Origin: an uncultured Christensenella sp.
Lineage (GTDB): Bacteria; Bacillota; Clostridia; Christensenellales; CAG-917
NCBI GenBank assembly: GCA_910577815.1
Contig: CAJTNO010000003.1
Location: forward strand, 198,168 to 262,167
DNA: 64,000 bases
Direction: 5' to 3'
Program-made: the position numbers and the translations under genes
In this document: piece after piece, positions 19,093 through 29,356 of the stretch
Layout of the letters: each line of letters begins with the position of its first letter
How positions within the stretch are numbered: the first letter of the stretch is position 1
The notes under the pieces: model-generated
What the model was told of the DNA's origin: nothing
Seen by the model: the letters and a program-made list of their open reading frames with translations, nothing else
The model's database searches: none

Positions 19093-20336
19093 CTTACAAA
19101 TTCGGCAATTCTGTCAATCTCGCACGGAATTTCTTTGCCGTCGCTCATATTCTTCAGCTTTATCGTGCCGCTTGCGATTTCGTCGTCGCCGAGCGCGACG
19201 ACATAACGCGCTCCCGATTTATCGGCATACTTCATCTGCGCCTTTATGCCTCTGTCCATTATATCGGTTTCCGCGCTTATTCCCTCGCTTCTAAGTTTTG
19301 ACACAAGCGACAGCGCGTATTCCTTTGCGTTTTCGCCGATAGGCAGAACGTACAAATCCGTATGCTCCTCGCAGGCATTCAGTTTATTTAGATTTTCAAG
19401 GACAAGCAGCAGTCTTTCAAGTCCTAATCCGAATCCGACCGCAGGCGTCGGCTTTCCGCCGACCTCCTCGACAAGATTGTTATATCTACCTCCGCCGCAC
19501 ACGGTACCCTGCGCGCCTATATCGGTAGAAACAAACTCAAAGACGGTACGCGTATAATAGTCGAGTCCGCGGACTATACCCGGATTCACCTTATATGTTA
19601 TGCCTTGCTTTGAAAGCAAATTCTGCACTTTTTCAAAATGCGTCTTACAATCCTCGCAAAGATAATCGGTAATTTTAGGCGCTTTTGCCGTAATAGCTTT
19701 ACAGGTTTCCTCCTTACAGTCGAGTATTCTAAGCGGGTTTTTATCAAATCTCTGCCTGCACTGTCCGCACATATTTTGCAGATTTTCCCCGATATAAGCT
19801 TTCAGAGCCGCATTATATTCCGCCCGACACTTCGGACAGCCTATGCTGTTTATATTCAGCTCGAGGCTGTCAAGCCCGACTTCAGATAAAAAGGAATGCG
19901 CAAGCGCGATAACCTCTGCGTCCGCACTCGGGCTGTCGCTGCCGTAGCACTCAACGCCAAACTGATGATGCTCGCGCAACCTTCCGTTTTGTGGCTTTTC
20001 ATATCTGAATACAGATGCTATATAATACGCCTTCATAGGCATTACGCCCTGAAACAAGCCGTTTTCGATAAAGCACCGCGCGACTCCCGCCGTTCCCTCG
20101 GGACGAAGCGTCATACTTCTGCCGCCCTTATCCTCAAAGGTATACATCTCCTTTGTAACTATGTCTGTTGTTTCGCCCACTCCGCGCAAAAACAGCTCGG
20201 TATGCTCAAACATAGGCGTGCGTATCTCTTTAAAGCCGAATTTAGCCGCCGTACTGCGAGCTACACTCTCAACATAATGCCATTTATACGCATCCTGCGG
20301 CAGCATATCCTTTGTACCCTTAGGAATACTTATCAT
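19089..20336 (-). CDS. hisS: Histidyl-tRNA synthetase with cysteine-rich insertion
   Basis: Class II synthetase of 415 residues from the ATG at 20336, chosen because GAGG lies five bases upstream; a GTG at 20351 is alternative. Motif 1 GTKDMLP region, motif 2 FRYEKPQNGRLREHHQFG, HisA block GLDYYTRTVFEF and motif 3 GFGLGLERLLLVL are intact, with a C-terminal anticodon domain. Between motif 2 and HisA there is a region with several paired cysteines (CPKC, CGQC, CEDC and a DCKEETC segment) that looks metal-binding, as in some clostridial HisRS. Confidence 0.96.
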   Translation of the reverse strand: MISIPKGTKDMLPQDAYKWHYVESVARSTAAKFGFKEIRTPMFEHTELFLRGVGETTDIVTKEMYTFEDKGGRSMTLRPEGTAGVARCFIENGLFQGVMPMKAYYIASVFRYEKPQNGRLREHHQFGVECYGSDSPSADAEVIALAHSFLSEVGLDSLELNINSIGCPKCRAEYNAALKAYIGENLQNMCGQCRQRFDKNPLRILDCKEETCKAITAKAPKITDYLCEDCKTHFEKVQNLLSKQGITYKVNPGIVRGLDYYTRTVFEFVSTDIGAQGTVCGGGRYNNLVEEVGGKPTPAVGFGLGLERLLLVLENLNKLNACEEHTDLYVLPIGENAKEYALSLVSKLRSEGISAETDIMDRGIKAQMKYADKSGARYVVALGDDEIASGTIKLKNMSDGKEIPCEIDRIAEFVR

Positions 20337-20364
20337 ACAATCCTCGACCACTAAACTTGATTGA

Positions 20365-21717
20365 TTAAATAATATATCTTCTCAGATTGCGCTCTTTAAG
20401 CGTATTGGAAAGATGCGCCTCGACATACGCCCTGTCAACGGAAATTTCCTTGGCTGTATTGTCGTCCGCCTCGTAAAGCACGTCCTTAAGCAAAGCCTCG
20501 AGCACTGCGTGTAAGCGGCGCGCGCCGAGGTTTTCGCTGTTTTCATTTTCCTCGAATGCCACGTGAGCAATCTCCTCTATAGCGTCGTCGGTAAACACAA
20601 GCTTAACTCCGTCAACGGCAAGCAGCTCCTTGTACTGCTTAAGCACCGCGTTATCGGGCTCGGTAAGAATCTTTACAAAATCATCCTTTGTAAGATTGTC
20701 GAGCTCTACTCTAATCGGAAAACGTCCCTGAAGCTCGGGAATAAGGTCCTCCATACGCGAAATGTGGAACGCGCCCGCCGCAACAAACAGGATAAAATCC
20801 GTACGTATCGCGCCGTGCTTGGTTTGCACCGTGCTTCCCTCGACTATGGGCAGAATATCCCTCTGCACGCCCTCGCGGGAAACGTCGTGCCCCTGCTGCA
20901 TACCGCCGTTATTGTTGGCAATCTTGTCTATCTCGTCAAGGAAAACCACACCGTCCTGCTCCGCGCGCTGTAAAGCCTCGGTTATTATCGCGTCCTCGTC
21001 CACCATCTTCTCGGACTCCTTCGCAATAATCATATCCATAGCCTGCTTAACGGTGACCTTGCGCTTCTTTACGGTGCCTCCGCCCATACTCGACTTCATA
21101 CTGTCGAAGATATTGCCGAGGTTAATTGAGGTATCCGAGCCTATGCCGATAGGAATCTGAATGGGCTTTGACTGCTGATGCAATTTCATCTCTACGTTCA
21201 GCGTATCGAGATGTCCCGCCTTTATTTCGCTTATTATCTCCTCGTTGAGCTCGGCGTCGCTTTTTTCCCCGTCCTCGGGGTTCATTGCCGCCTTACGCAT
21301 AGGAAGGATGATTTTTGCAAGCTCGTTTTCCGCGACCTCGGTAGCTCTGGGTAAAACCTCCTTATACTTTTCGTCGCGCACAAGACGGATAGAGGCTTCG
21401 ACCAAATCGCGGATAATGCTTTCCACGTCTCTGCCGACATAGCCAACCTCTGTAAACTTAGTTGCCTCCACCTTTACAAACGGAGCCTTTACAACCTTTG
21501 CAAGCCTGCGGGCTATCTCGGTTTTACCTACGCCCGTAGGTCCCTTCATAATAATATTCTTAGGAGTTATCTCCTCGCGCATCTCGGCGGAAAGCTTACT
21601 GCGGCGATAACGGTTGCGAAGCGCGATAGCTACCGCGACCTTCGCCTCGTGCTGACCGATAATAAACCTGTCCAGCTCGGCTACGATTTGTTTTGGAGTC
21701 ATAACGCTGTTATCCAT
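20365..21717 (-). CDS. hslU: HslU (ClpY) ATPase of the HslUV protease
   Basis: AAA+ unfoldase for HslV. Walker A GPTGVGKTEIARRL, pore loop VGYVGRDVES, Walker B VVFLDEIDKIA, sensor segment ELQGRFPIRVEL, and a family-type C-terminal end (LKERNLRRYII) that docks into HslV. Length 450 matches Bacillus ClpY. It follows hslV by 10 nt. Confidence 0.97.
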   Translation of the reverse strand: MDNSVMTPKQIVAELDRFIIGQHEAKVAVAIALRNRYRRSKLSAEMREEITPKNIIMKGPTGVGKTEIARRLAKVVKAPFVKVEATKFTEVGYVGRDVESIIRDLVEASIRLVRDEKYKEVLPRATEVAENELAKIILPMRKAAMNPEDGEKSDAELNEEIISEIKAGHLDTLNVEMKLHQQSKPIQIPIGIGSDTSINLGNIFDSMKSSMGGGTVKKRKVTVKQAMDMIIAKESEKMVDEDAIITEALQRAEQDGVVFLDEIDKIANNNGGMQQGHDVSREGVQRDILPIVEGSTVQTKHGAIRTDFILFVAAGAFHISRMEDLIPELQGRFPIRVELDNLTKDDFVKILTEPDNAVLKQYKELLAVDGVKLVFTDDAIEEIAHVAFEENENSENLGARRLHAVLEALLKDVLYEADDNTAKEISVDRAYVEAHLSNTLKERNLRRYII

Positions 21718-21727
21718 AATTCACCTC

Positions 21728-22261
21728 TTACACAGTTTCAACCGTAATATGGTCGTTTGTAAATACGCATATCTCGCTTGCGATTTCAAGCGCGGAGCGC
21801 GCTATGCTTTTAGCGTCCATATCCGTATTTTTTGCAAGCGCGCGAGCCGCGGCAAGCGCGTAATTGCCGCCGCTGCCTATAGCGCATATTCCGTTTTCAG
21901 GCTCTATAACCTCGCCCGTACCCGAAATGACAAACAGAGAGGTTTTATCCGCCGCTATAAGCAGCGCCTCAAGTCTTCTGCCGCCCTTATCGGAGCGCCA
22001 AAGCTCGGCAAGCTCTACGGCGGAGCGCATCAGATTTCCGCTGAATTTCTGAAGCATAGCTTCAAACTTCTCGGACAGCGCAAAGGCGTCGGATACCGAG
22101 CCTGCAAAGCCTACGACCACCTTGTCGTTATATATACGCTTTACCTTAACGGCATTGCCCTTCATTATAACGCTATCGCCCATAGTGACCTGTCCGTCAC
22201 CGGCGATTGCAGTCATACCATCGCGCTTGACCGCGCAAATAGTAGTTCCGCGAAATTCCAT
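21728..22261 (-). CDS. hslV: HslV (ClpQ) proteasome-like peptidase
   Basis: N-terminal nucleophile hydrolase of 177 residues. The sequence starts [15 protein letters not shown]; processing before the TT pair would expose the catalytic threonine. [16 protein letters not shown] and [13 protein letters not shown] are typical. In Bacillus a xerC-like recombinase (codV) precedes this gene; here an 83 nt gap follows trmFO instead. Confidence 0.97.
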   Translation of the reverse strand: MEFRGTTICAVKRDGMTAIAGDGQVTMGDSVIMKGNAVKVKRIYNDKVVVGFAGSVSDAFALSEKFEAMLQKFSGNLMRSAVELAELWRSDKGGRRLEALLIAADKTSLFVISGTGEVIEPENGICAIGSGGNYALAAARALAKNTDMDAKSIARSALEIASEICVFTNDHITVETV

Positions 22262-22344
22262 ATTTTTACCTCCAATAGCTTCATATGCGGAGCATCGAAG
22301 CGCATTATATATTTTTTGTACGCGCGCTTACACGCGCGCAAGCT

Positions 22345-23649
22345 TTAAAAATCGTTAAGCAGCATAGGAATACTTGATATAGACCTTTCGTAATACGCCT
22401 GCTTCCTTGCCTTTTTGTCCTTTACATCCGTAATGGGCGGAAGTATCCCGAAATTGGCGTTCATCGGTTTGAAATCCGTAGGACAGGAGGCTATGTATCT
22501 GCACAGCGCGCCTACTACGGTGATATCCCGAGGCAGCTCGTACGGAGCATCTCCGAACAGCTCGCAAATCATAGCGTAGCCCGCTATCATTCCGCTCATT
22601 ATGCTTTCCACATAACCCTCAACTCCCGACAGCTGTCCCGCGATATAAAGCGGAGTTACCGAGCCTTTTACTCTGAAACGCTCGTCAAGCACCTTCGGCG
22701 CATAGACGTAGGTATTGCGGTGCATTATTCCGTATCTTAAAAACTCTGCGTTTTTAAGAGCGGGTATCAGCCCGAACACCCTTTTCTGTTCGGCATACGT
22801 CAGATTTGTCTGAAAGCCAACCAGATTAAAGCAATCTCCCGCGACGTTCTCTCTGCGAAGCTGAACAACGGCATATGCCTTTTCGCCGGTATCGGGATTT
22901 CTCAGTCCTATAGGCTTTAACGGACCGAATCTTATAGTATCGCTCCCGCGCTTTGCCATCTCCTCGATTGGCATACAGCCCTCGAAAAGCTCACTTTTTT
23001 CAAAGTCGTGCAATACAACGGTTTGAGCCGACACAAGCTCGGAGTAAAACTGCTCGTATTCATCCCTTTGCATAGGCAGATTGAGGTAGTCGTCGCCGCC
23101 CTTGCCGTATCTGCCGCCGAAATACGCCTTGCTATAGTCAATGCTTTCCGCGGAAACTATCGGAGCTATGGCGTCATAAAAGAATAACCTTTTTTCGCCG
23201 CTTAATTCGCTTATCTCAGCCGCCATTGCATCGGAGGTAAGCGGTCCTGTAGCTATAACTGTAGGAGTATCGTCAAGCTCCGTCACTTCTTCTCTAATCA
23301 GCCTGAAATGCTCATAGGAATTCAGTTTATTTTCCACAAGCTCGGAAAACATCTTTCTGTCTACCGACAGCGCGCTTCCAGACGGAACTCTCGCCTCTCT
23401 CGCAAGAGAAAGCAGTTTGCAGCCAAGCGCGTCAAGCTCCGCTTTTAGCAGCCCCGAGGCGGTGGTAGGTTCTTCGGATTTAAGCGAGTTGGAGCAAACA
23501 AGCTCCGCAAGTCCGTCCGTACTGTGCGCGCCCGTACCTTTAAACGGTCGCATTTCGTACATATCGACAGGATGTCCCGCTTCAAGCAGCTGCAAGGCGC
23601 ATTCGCACCCGGCAAGTCCGCCTCCTATCACCTTTACCTTTTGCTTCAT
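22345..23649 (-). CDS. trmFO: Methylenetetrahydrofolate--tRNA-(uracil-5-)-methyltransferase TrmFO
   Basis: FAD enzyme making m5U54 in tRNA from methylene-THF. N-terminal FAD motif IGGGLAGCECALQLLEAG, HSTDGLAELVCSNSLKSE with a cysteine in the substrate region, GRYGKGGDDYLNLPM, and the C-terminal AGQLSGVEGYVES segment are characteristic. Full length at 434 residues. It overlaps topA by four bases. Confidence 0.97.
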   Translation of the reverse strand: MKQKVKVIGGGLAGCECALQLLEAGHPVDMYEMRPFKGTGAHSTDGLAELVCSNSLKSEEPTTASGLLKAELDALGCKLLSLAREARVPSGSALSVDRKMFSELVENKLNSYEHFRLIREEVTELDDTPTVIATGPLTSDAMAAEISELSGEKRLFFYDAIAPIVSAESIDYSKAYFGGRYGKGGDDYLNLPMQRDEYEQFYSELVSAQTVVLHDFEKSELFEGCMPIEEMAKRGSDTIRFGPLKPIGLRNPDTGEKAYAVVQLRRENVAGDCFNLVGFQTNLTYAEQKRVFGLIPALKNAEFLRYGIMHRNTYVYAPKVLDERFRVKGSVTPLYIAGQLSGVEGYVESIMSGMIAGYAMICELFGDAPYELPRDITVVGALCRYIASCPTDFKPMNANFGILPPITDVKDKKARKQAYYERSISSIPMLLNDF

Positions 23650-25766
23650 TCTTCCTCGTCTCCGCCGTTTACAAGCTCCTTATGCTTACACTGTCTGTCC
23701 GTGCAAACATAATAGGTTTTGTCGTCGCGCTTTACAACCTTCATAGTGTTGCCGCAGTCGGGACAGTAATAAGGAGCGGGTATATCCCAGCTTATAAAAT
23801 CGCATTGCGGATAGTTTGTGCAGCCGTAAAAGGTCTTTCCGTTTTTGGATACCCTCTTGCTGACGTCGCCGCCGCACTTGGGACACTTACCTACCACTTC
23901 TACGATTTTCTTGATATTCTTACACTTCGGATAATTGGGACAAGCAAGGAAAGGACCGTATTTGCCGTGGCGCACAACCATTTTTGCGCCGCACTTATCG
24001 CAAACCTCGTCGCTCTCCTCGTCGGGAAGATACGAAACTCCGCTCGCCTTTGCGGCTCTGTCCAAAAACCTTTGCAGCCTCGGATAAAACGCGCCTATAA
24101 GCTCCTGCCAATGCTGTCCTCCGTCCGCAACCTTGTCGAGCGCTCCCTCCAGCCTTGCCGTAAAATCAAGGCTCATTATATCCGGGAAATTATGCTCCAT
24201 ATATTCGCTTACAGCCTCTCCGAGCTGCGTCGGAGCAATCGCCTTTTGCTGTTTTTCGGTGTATTCGCGCTTGGACAGTACGGATATTATGGAGGCGTAT
24301 GTCGACGGTCTGCCGATTCCGTTCTCCTCAAGAGCCTTTACAAGCGTAGCGTCGTTATATCTCGCGGGCGGCTTAGTGAACTTCTGCTCGCTCAGCACGT
24401 CCTCGAGGCTCAGCTTATCGCCCTCGTTTAAATCGGGCATAGTATCGAGCTCCTTGTTGTTGTCCTCTTCCTCCTCGACCGTTGCGGAGTAAACAACGGT
24501 AAAGCCCTTAAATTTGACGCTCTTTCCCTTTACTACAAAGCCGAGATTATCCGAGCCGCTCGAGCCCAGAATGTGTACGCGCATCGTATTATACTGCGCG
24601 CTTGACATCTGAGACGCCATATATCTTTCATAAATAAGCTTGTAAAGACGGTACGCGTCCTTATCCATCTTACCTTCGAGAGACTTCGGTGTAAACGACA
24701 GGTTTATAGGTCTTATAGCCTCGTGCGCGTCCTGAGCGTTGTCGCTCGTTTTATAAACGTTCGGTGATTTGGGAGCGTATTCCTCCCCGTAATTCTCCGC
24801 TATATATCCAAGCGTAGCCTTTGCAAAGTCGGGTGAAATTCGCACGCTGTCCGTTCTAATGTAGGTGATGAGCGCGTGCAAGCCCTCTCCCTCTATATTT
24901 ACGCCCTCATACAGCGACTGCGCAACGCGGCTGGTGCGGTCGGCGGTAAAGTTCAGTTTATGACTCGCCTCCTGCTGCATAGTAGACGTTGTAAACGGAG
25001 GAGCGGGTCTTGATGTGGATACGCTCTTTTTTACCTCGTCCACGATATAATCGCAGCCCTTCATAAAATTGCAAATTATGTTCGCTTCTTCCGCGTTTGT
25101 AACCTTAATCTTCTTTCCGTTGCTGTCGTTAAGCGCGGCGTTGAAAATATTGGCTTTAGTCTTTTTTACGCCCGTCTTAAGCAGTATCGCGTTAATATTC
25201 CAATACTCCTCGGGCACGAACTCGCGGATTTCCTTTTCCCTGTCCACAATCATCTTGAGCGCCGCCGATTGAACGCGTCCCGCCGACAGTCCCGGCTTGA
25301 GCTTTCTGGAAAGTATAGGAGAAATCTTGTAGCCGACAAGTCTGTCCAGCACTCTGCGCGCCTGCTGACTGTCCACAAGGTCCATATTTATCTCTCTCGG
25401 CTTCGCCATAGCCGCGCGTACGGCTTTGGGAGAAATCTCGTTAAACTCTATACGAACGTTGTCGTCTTCCACCCCAAGCACGTTCTTCAGATGCCAGCTT
25501 ATCGCCTCGCCCTCGCGGTCCGGGTCGGTTGCGAGATATACTTTGTCATACTTCTTAACTGCCTGAGAAAGTTGTTTGATGGTTGCTTCCTTATCCTCGG
25601 ACACGACATACTGCGGTTTATATCCGTTTTCTATGTCAATGCCCAGTGAGCGCTGCGGCAAGTCGCAAACGTGTCCTTTGGACGCCATAACCTGCGCTTC
25701 GCCGCCAAGATATTTTTGTATCGTCTGCGCCTTATGCGGGGACTCAACAATAATAAGCTGTTTCAT
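23646..25766 (-). CDS. topA: DNA topoisomerase I
   Basis: Type IA topoisomerase, 706 residues: Toprim domain (IVESPHKAQTIQKYL, LATDPDREGEAISWHL), the active-site region ALITYIRTDSVRIS with the nucleophilic tyrosine, and GRPSTYASIISVL. Three C-terminal zinc-ribbon modules are visible, each with two CxxC-type pairs (from about 605, 645 and 680). Confidence 0.97.
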   Translation of the reverse strand: MKQLIIVESPHKAQTIQKYLGGEAQVMASKGHVCDLPQRSLGIDIENGYKPQYVVSEDKEATIKQLSQAVKKYDKVYLATDPDREGEAISWHLKNVLGVEDDNVRIEFNEISPKAVRAAMAKPREINMDLVDSQQARRVLDRLVGYKISPILSRKLKPGLSAGRVQSAALKMIVDREKEIREFVPEEYWNINAILLKTGVKKTKANIFNAALNDSNGKKIKVTNAEEANIICNFMKGCDYIVDEVKKSVSTSRPAPPFTTSTMQQEASHKLNFTADRTSRVAQSLYEGVNIEGEGLHALITYIRTDSVRISPDFAKATLGYIAENYGEEYAPKSPNVYKTSDNAQDAHEAIRPINLSFTPKSLEGKMDKDAYRLYKLIYERYMASQMSSAQYNTMRVHILGSSGSDNLGFVVKGKSVKFKGFTVVYSATVEEEEDNNKELDTMPDLNEGDKLSLEDVLSEQKFTKPPARYNDATLVKALEENGIGRPSTYASIISVLSKREYTEKQQKAIAPTQLGEAVSEYMEHNFPDIMSLDFTARLEGALDKVADGGQHWQELIGAFYPRLQRFLDRAAKASGVSYLPDEESDEVCDKCGAKMVVRHGKYGPFLACPNYPKCKNIKKIVEVVGKCPKCGGDVSKRVSKNGKTFYGCTNYPQCDFISWDIPAPYYCPDCGNTMKVVKRDDKTYYVCTDRQCKHKELVNGGDEEE

Positions 25767-25839
25767 TCAATCTCCTTGATGTCACAAATATTTTACAGCC
25801 GATTGCTGCTTTTATTTATAAGTATACTGCGCCGTCGGC

Positions 25840-26928
25840 TTACATTCCCGAAAGCGAGTAATAGTTTCCGCCGGTATCCTGAATAAGTCCGTTCATACTC
25901 AGATTAAACAGCATAGAGGTAAGCTCGCTTACGCCTAACTCCGTTTCGGCAAGCAACTCCTCAAAGTGCTTCTCTCCGTCGCGCAAAGCCTCGAGTATCT
26001 GACTCTCGGCAAGGCTGATTTCCACAACCTCTTTCCTGAACACATTGCGCTTTATTCCCATCGCGTCAAGCACGTCCTGCGGACTGATAACCAATGCGTG
26101 CGGACACTCCCTCAGCAGTTCGTTTCCGCCCTCGTTTTCGGCGGCGTATATGTTGCCAGGCACTACAAATATGCTTCTATTCTGGTCGTCGTTTGCAATT
26201 CTCATAGTTATAAGCGAGCCGCTTTTCTTAGCCGCCTGCGCAAGGAAAACTCCTTTGCTAAGCCCGCTGATTATTCGGTTGCGCTCGGGGAAATGATACT
26301 GTAACGGCTTTGTACCCAAGGGATATTCGCTTACTATTGCGCCGCCGCTCATAAGTATCCCGTCCATAAGACCTCGGTGCTCCGCGGGATATACCACATC
26401 AAGTCCGCTTGCAAATACCGCAATCGTAGGCATTCCGCTGCTCACGCACGCCTTATGAGCAATTCCGTCTATTCCTCTTGCAAAGCCCGACACAACCGTC
26501 AGACCTGCCCTTGCAAACTCTCTTGAAAATTCGTCCGCAACCTTTTCGCCGTATCTGCTTGCTCGGCGCGAACCGACTACGGCTATGCAGTCCGATTTAA
26601 GAGCATCTACGTTACCCTTCACAAAAAGCACGTGCGGCGGGTCGGGTATATTGGACAAAAGCTGAGGATAATCCGCGTCAAGATATGTAAGCCAATGAAT
26701 ATCCTGCTTTCTCATATCATTGACGATATTATCGATTTCGTCAAGTTTTTTGTAAAACTCTTTTGCTTTTTCACCGCCTAAAATTTTGGTCGCAGCGTCA
26801 CGGTTAAACTCGAGCGCGGCGGGAGCGTCGTTTACTGCCTTCAAAAGAGTCGCCTTTTTTCTGTAGCCAAGCTCCTCTACGCTTTGCAAAGCGAGCAAGG
26901 CTTTTGTATTTACGTCTATTAAATCCAT
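25840..26928 (-). CDS. dprA: DNA processing protein DprA (Smf)
   Basis: Loads RecA on incoming single-stranded DNA during transformation. The Rossmann core has VVGSRRASRYGEKV, VVSGFARGIDGIAH and VFASGLDVVYPAEH; a C-terminal winged-helix of about 60 residues follows (EKHFEELLAETELGV). The N-terminal 75 residues are helical. One-base overlap with comM upstream. Confidence 0.95.
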   Translation of the reverse strand: MDLIDVNTKALLALQSVEELGYRKKATLLKAVNDAPAALEFNRDAATKILGGEKAKEFYKKLDEIDNIVNDMRKQDIHWLTYLDADYPQLLSNIPDPPHVLFVKGNVDALKSDCIAVVGSRRASRYGEKVADEFSREFARAGLTVVSGFARGIDGIAHKACVSSGMPTIAVFASGLDVVYPAEHRGLMDGILMSGGAIVSEYPLGTKPLQYHFPERNRIISGLSKGVFLAQAAKKSGSLITMRIANDDQNRSIFVVPGNIYAAENEGGNELLRECPHALVISPQDVLDAMGIKRNVFRKEVVEISLAESQILEALRDGEKHFEELLAETELGVSELTSMLFNLSMNGLIQDTGGNYYSLSGM

Positions 26929-28457
26929 CAGTTGTATTTCCTGTCGAGCCCTCTGTACTGGATTGCCTCCGCTATATGCTGCTGCTGAATATTCTCACTT
27001 CCCGCAAGGTCGGCGATTGTACGCGCTACCTTGAGTATTCTCGTAGTACCTCTCGCGCTAAGATTCAGCTTATCGAACGCCTTTTGCAAAAGCCTCTCGC
27101 AATCATCGTCTACGGCGCAAAATTTATTCAGCTCTCTCGAGCCCATCTCCGCGTTTGTAAGTATGTTCAAGCCCTTAAATCTCTCGAGCTGTATAGCTCT
27201 TGCGGCGTTTATTCGCTTTTTAATCTGCGCGGAGGTTTCGGTCCTGGCGGAGTGTCCGCGCAATTCGCCGTAGGTTATATTATCAACCTCTATCTGCAAA
27301 TCTATTCTGTCCATAAGAGGACCGGACAGCTTGGATACATAGTTGTGTATTTGCGTAGGAGTACAGCGGCAAACCTGAGTTTTGGAGCCGTAATTTCCGC
27401 AGGGACACGGATTCATACTTGCAAGCAGCATAAAATTGGCGGGATATTCCACAGTATTTTGCACTCTTGCAACCGTCACCTTTCTGTCCTCGAGAGGCTG
27501 GCGCAGAGTTTCAAGCGCTCTACGCGAGTATTCGGGCATCTCGTCCAAAAACAGCACTCCGTGATTGGCAAGGCTCACCTCTCCCGGCTTAGCCTTAGCC
27601 CCTCCGCCCACAAGCGCGGGGACGGTGGTCGTATGGTGCGGAGTTCTGAACGGACGCGTAGTCACTATACCTACATTACTGTCCAAAATTCCCGCCACGC
27701 TGTGTATCTTGGTGACCTCAATAGCCTCGTCGAACGTCATCTCAGGCATAATGGTAGGCACGCATTTTGCAAGCATAGTTTTACCTGCTCCGGGAGGTCC
27801 TATCATAATGGCGTTGTGTCCGCCCGCTACGGCAATTTCCAAAGCGCGCTTTGCAACCAGCTGTCCTTTTACATCAGCAAAATCCACTCCGTAGCCGTTA
27901 CCCTGACAGCTCGCCTCATAGCTTGACGTGCTTACGGGCTCGTATTCCACTCCGCTTAAAAATTCTATAACCTGACGCAGATTTTCAAACGCGTAAACCT
28001 CGATGCCCTCAATATAGCTTGCCTCTCTCGCATCCGCAAGCGGAATAATAAATTTTTTGTTTCCGTCCTGCATAGCGGAAATTAAAAGCGACATTATGCC
28101 GTTTACGTGTCTGAGCTCTCCGTCAAGCGACAGCTCGCCTACAATAACGTAGTCTTTGTAAAGCTTATTTTCAAGCTGTCCCGAAGCCGCAATTATTCCC
28201 ACCGCGGCGGCAAGGTCGAAAACAGGACCTTCCTTTTTTGTATCGGCAGGCGCAAGATTTACGGTAATCCTTTTTGCAGGATACTGAAATCCGCTGTTTT
28301 TTATTGCGGAACGCACGCGTTCCTTACTCTCCTTGGTCGCTGTAGAGGCAAGTCCCACCATTTCGTAGCCGGGAATGCCGCTGTTTATATCAAGTTCGAC
28401 ATCCACAGCGTAACCGTTAAGTCCCTCCAAGGCATAGCTTTTTATCTTTGCAAGCAT
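26928..28457 (-). CDS. comM: YifB/ComM-family Mg-chelatase-like AAA+ ATPase
   Basis: ComM is a hexameric helicase promoting branch migration in transformation; the Firmicutes homologue is usually called YifB. Start at the ATG at 28457 gives the family N-terminus MLAKIKSYALEGL. Lon-like N-terminal domain, Walker A GPPGAGKTMLAK, FRTPHHTTTVPALVGGG, Walker B LFLDEMPEYSRRAL and zinc-like CPCGNYG segment are visible. It leads the run comM-dprA-topA-trmFO-hslV-hslU. Confidence 0.94.
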   Translation of the reverse strand: MLAKIKSYALEGLNGYAVDVELDINSGIPGYEMVGLASTATKESKERVRSAIKNSGFQYPAKRITVNLAPADTKKEGPVFDLAAAVGIIAASGQLENKLYKDYVIVGELSLDGELRHVNGIMSLLISAMQDGNKKFIIPLADAREASYIEGIEVYAFENLRQVIEFLSGVEYEPVSTSSYEASCQGNGYGVDFADVKGQLVAKRALEIAVAGGHNAIMIGPPGAGKTMLAKCVPTIMPEMTFDEAIEVTKIHSVAGILDSNVGIVTTRPFRTPHHTTTVPALVGGGAKAKPGEVSLANHGVLFLDEMPEYSRRALETLRQPLEDRKVTVARVQNTVEYPANFMLLASMNPCPCGNYGSKTQVCRCTPTQIHNYVSKLSGPLMDRIDLQIEVDNITYGELRGHSARTETSAQIKKRINAARAIQLERFKGLNILTNAEMGSRELNKFCAVDDDCERLLQKAFDKLNLSARGTTRILKVARTIADLAGSENIQQQHIAEAIQYRGLDRKYN

Positions 28458-28661
28458 ATTATTATCCGTCACTATTAAAATAAAGTTAATAAATAATACC
28501 ATATACCGCCGCAAATTGCAATAAAATTGAGGGGGCGACGGATATTTTAAAAAGCCGCAAAATATGCGATTTTATTTGAATAGATATACGCTTTGATTAA
28601 AAATAAATTCGGCTTAACGCCGAAATAAAAAATTTTTATATTGCAAACATTGCAAAGTTTA

Positions 28662-29354
28662 CTATTTTTCGTCACCGCCGTCTTTATTCCGCGACGTTAA
28701 AATCTCATCCAACAAACGCTTCTTTTGCTCGTCCGTAAGGTTATCAATAGAGCTTGCGTCAAGCTTAGCCGACTTGGATTTTTCCGCCGCGACCTTATCC
28801 TGCACAAATCCTACAATAATAAGTACTCCCACAATACTCAAAGGTAAAGCGATAAGCAAAACATATCCGTACCAATGGCTTAAAAATCTTCTGAGCCCTC
28901 CGATAAATACGGATTTACGCACAAATTTAGCTTTAACCGAATCGGGACTGAGCTGCCAGTTGTCAACGCCGACGTTGGGATTGTCGCCCTTGGTTATAAA
29001 ATACTCCACGGCTCCGTTCTCCGCACGGTGAACCTCTATTATTCTATGAGTAATATTCTGCCCCTTAAGCACGCCGCTCGGAGCGACAAAGGTGATTATA
29101 TCCCCCTCTTTTAACGCGTTTTTGTCGTCAATGCTCTTGCAAAGAATGACGTCCGCAGGCTCGATAGTTCCCGACATACTGTCCGTAACCACGTCGTACA
29201 TATAATATCCGAAAATCTTAGAATCTCCGCCGTTCTTGCGTTGCGCAAGCATCAAGGATACAATCACAACCAAAAATACAAAAATCACCGCAATAATCGT
29301 TGTGGATACAATGTTGTATATTTTCTTTGCTTTGGTCGGTTGCGGCTTGCTCAT
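28662..29354 (-). CDS. SipW-type (S26B) signal peptidase I, locus gene 4
   Basis: Ser/His signal peptidase of the archaeal/SipW type. Ser59 lies in VVTDSMSGTIEPADV, His103 in ITHRIIEVH (where bacterial SipS-type enzymes have Lys), Asp124 in TKGDNPNVGVD. Topology: membrane helix about 15-37, catalytic domain outside, second helix about 163-185, cytoplasmic tail of about 45 residues with motif LTDEQKKRLLDEIL (206-219). It starts two bases after the DUF2357 gene and is the last gene of the four-gene run. SipW enzymes process secreted matrix proteins such as TasA; no such substrate gene is seen here. Confidence 0.9.
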   Translation of the reverse strand: MSKPQPTKAKKIYNIVSTTIIAVIFVFLVVIVSLMLAQRKNGGDSKIFGYYMYDVVTDSMSGTIEPADVILCKSIDDKNALKEGDIITFVAPSGVLKGQNITHRIIEVHRAENGAVEYFITKGDNPNVGVDNWQLSPDSVKAKFVRKSVFIGGLRRFLSHWYGYVLLIALPLSIVGVLIIVGFVQDKVAAEKSKSAKLDASSIDNLTDEQKKRLLDEILTSRNKDGGDEK

Positions 29355-29356
29355 TT

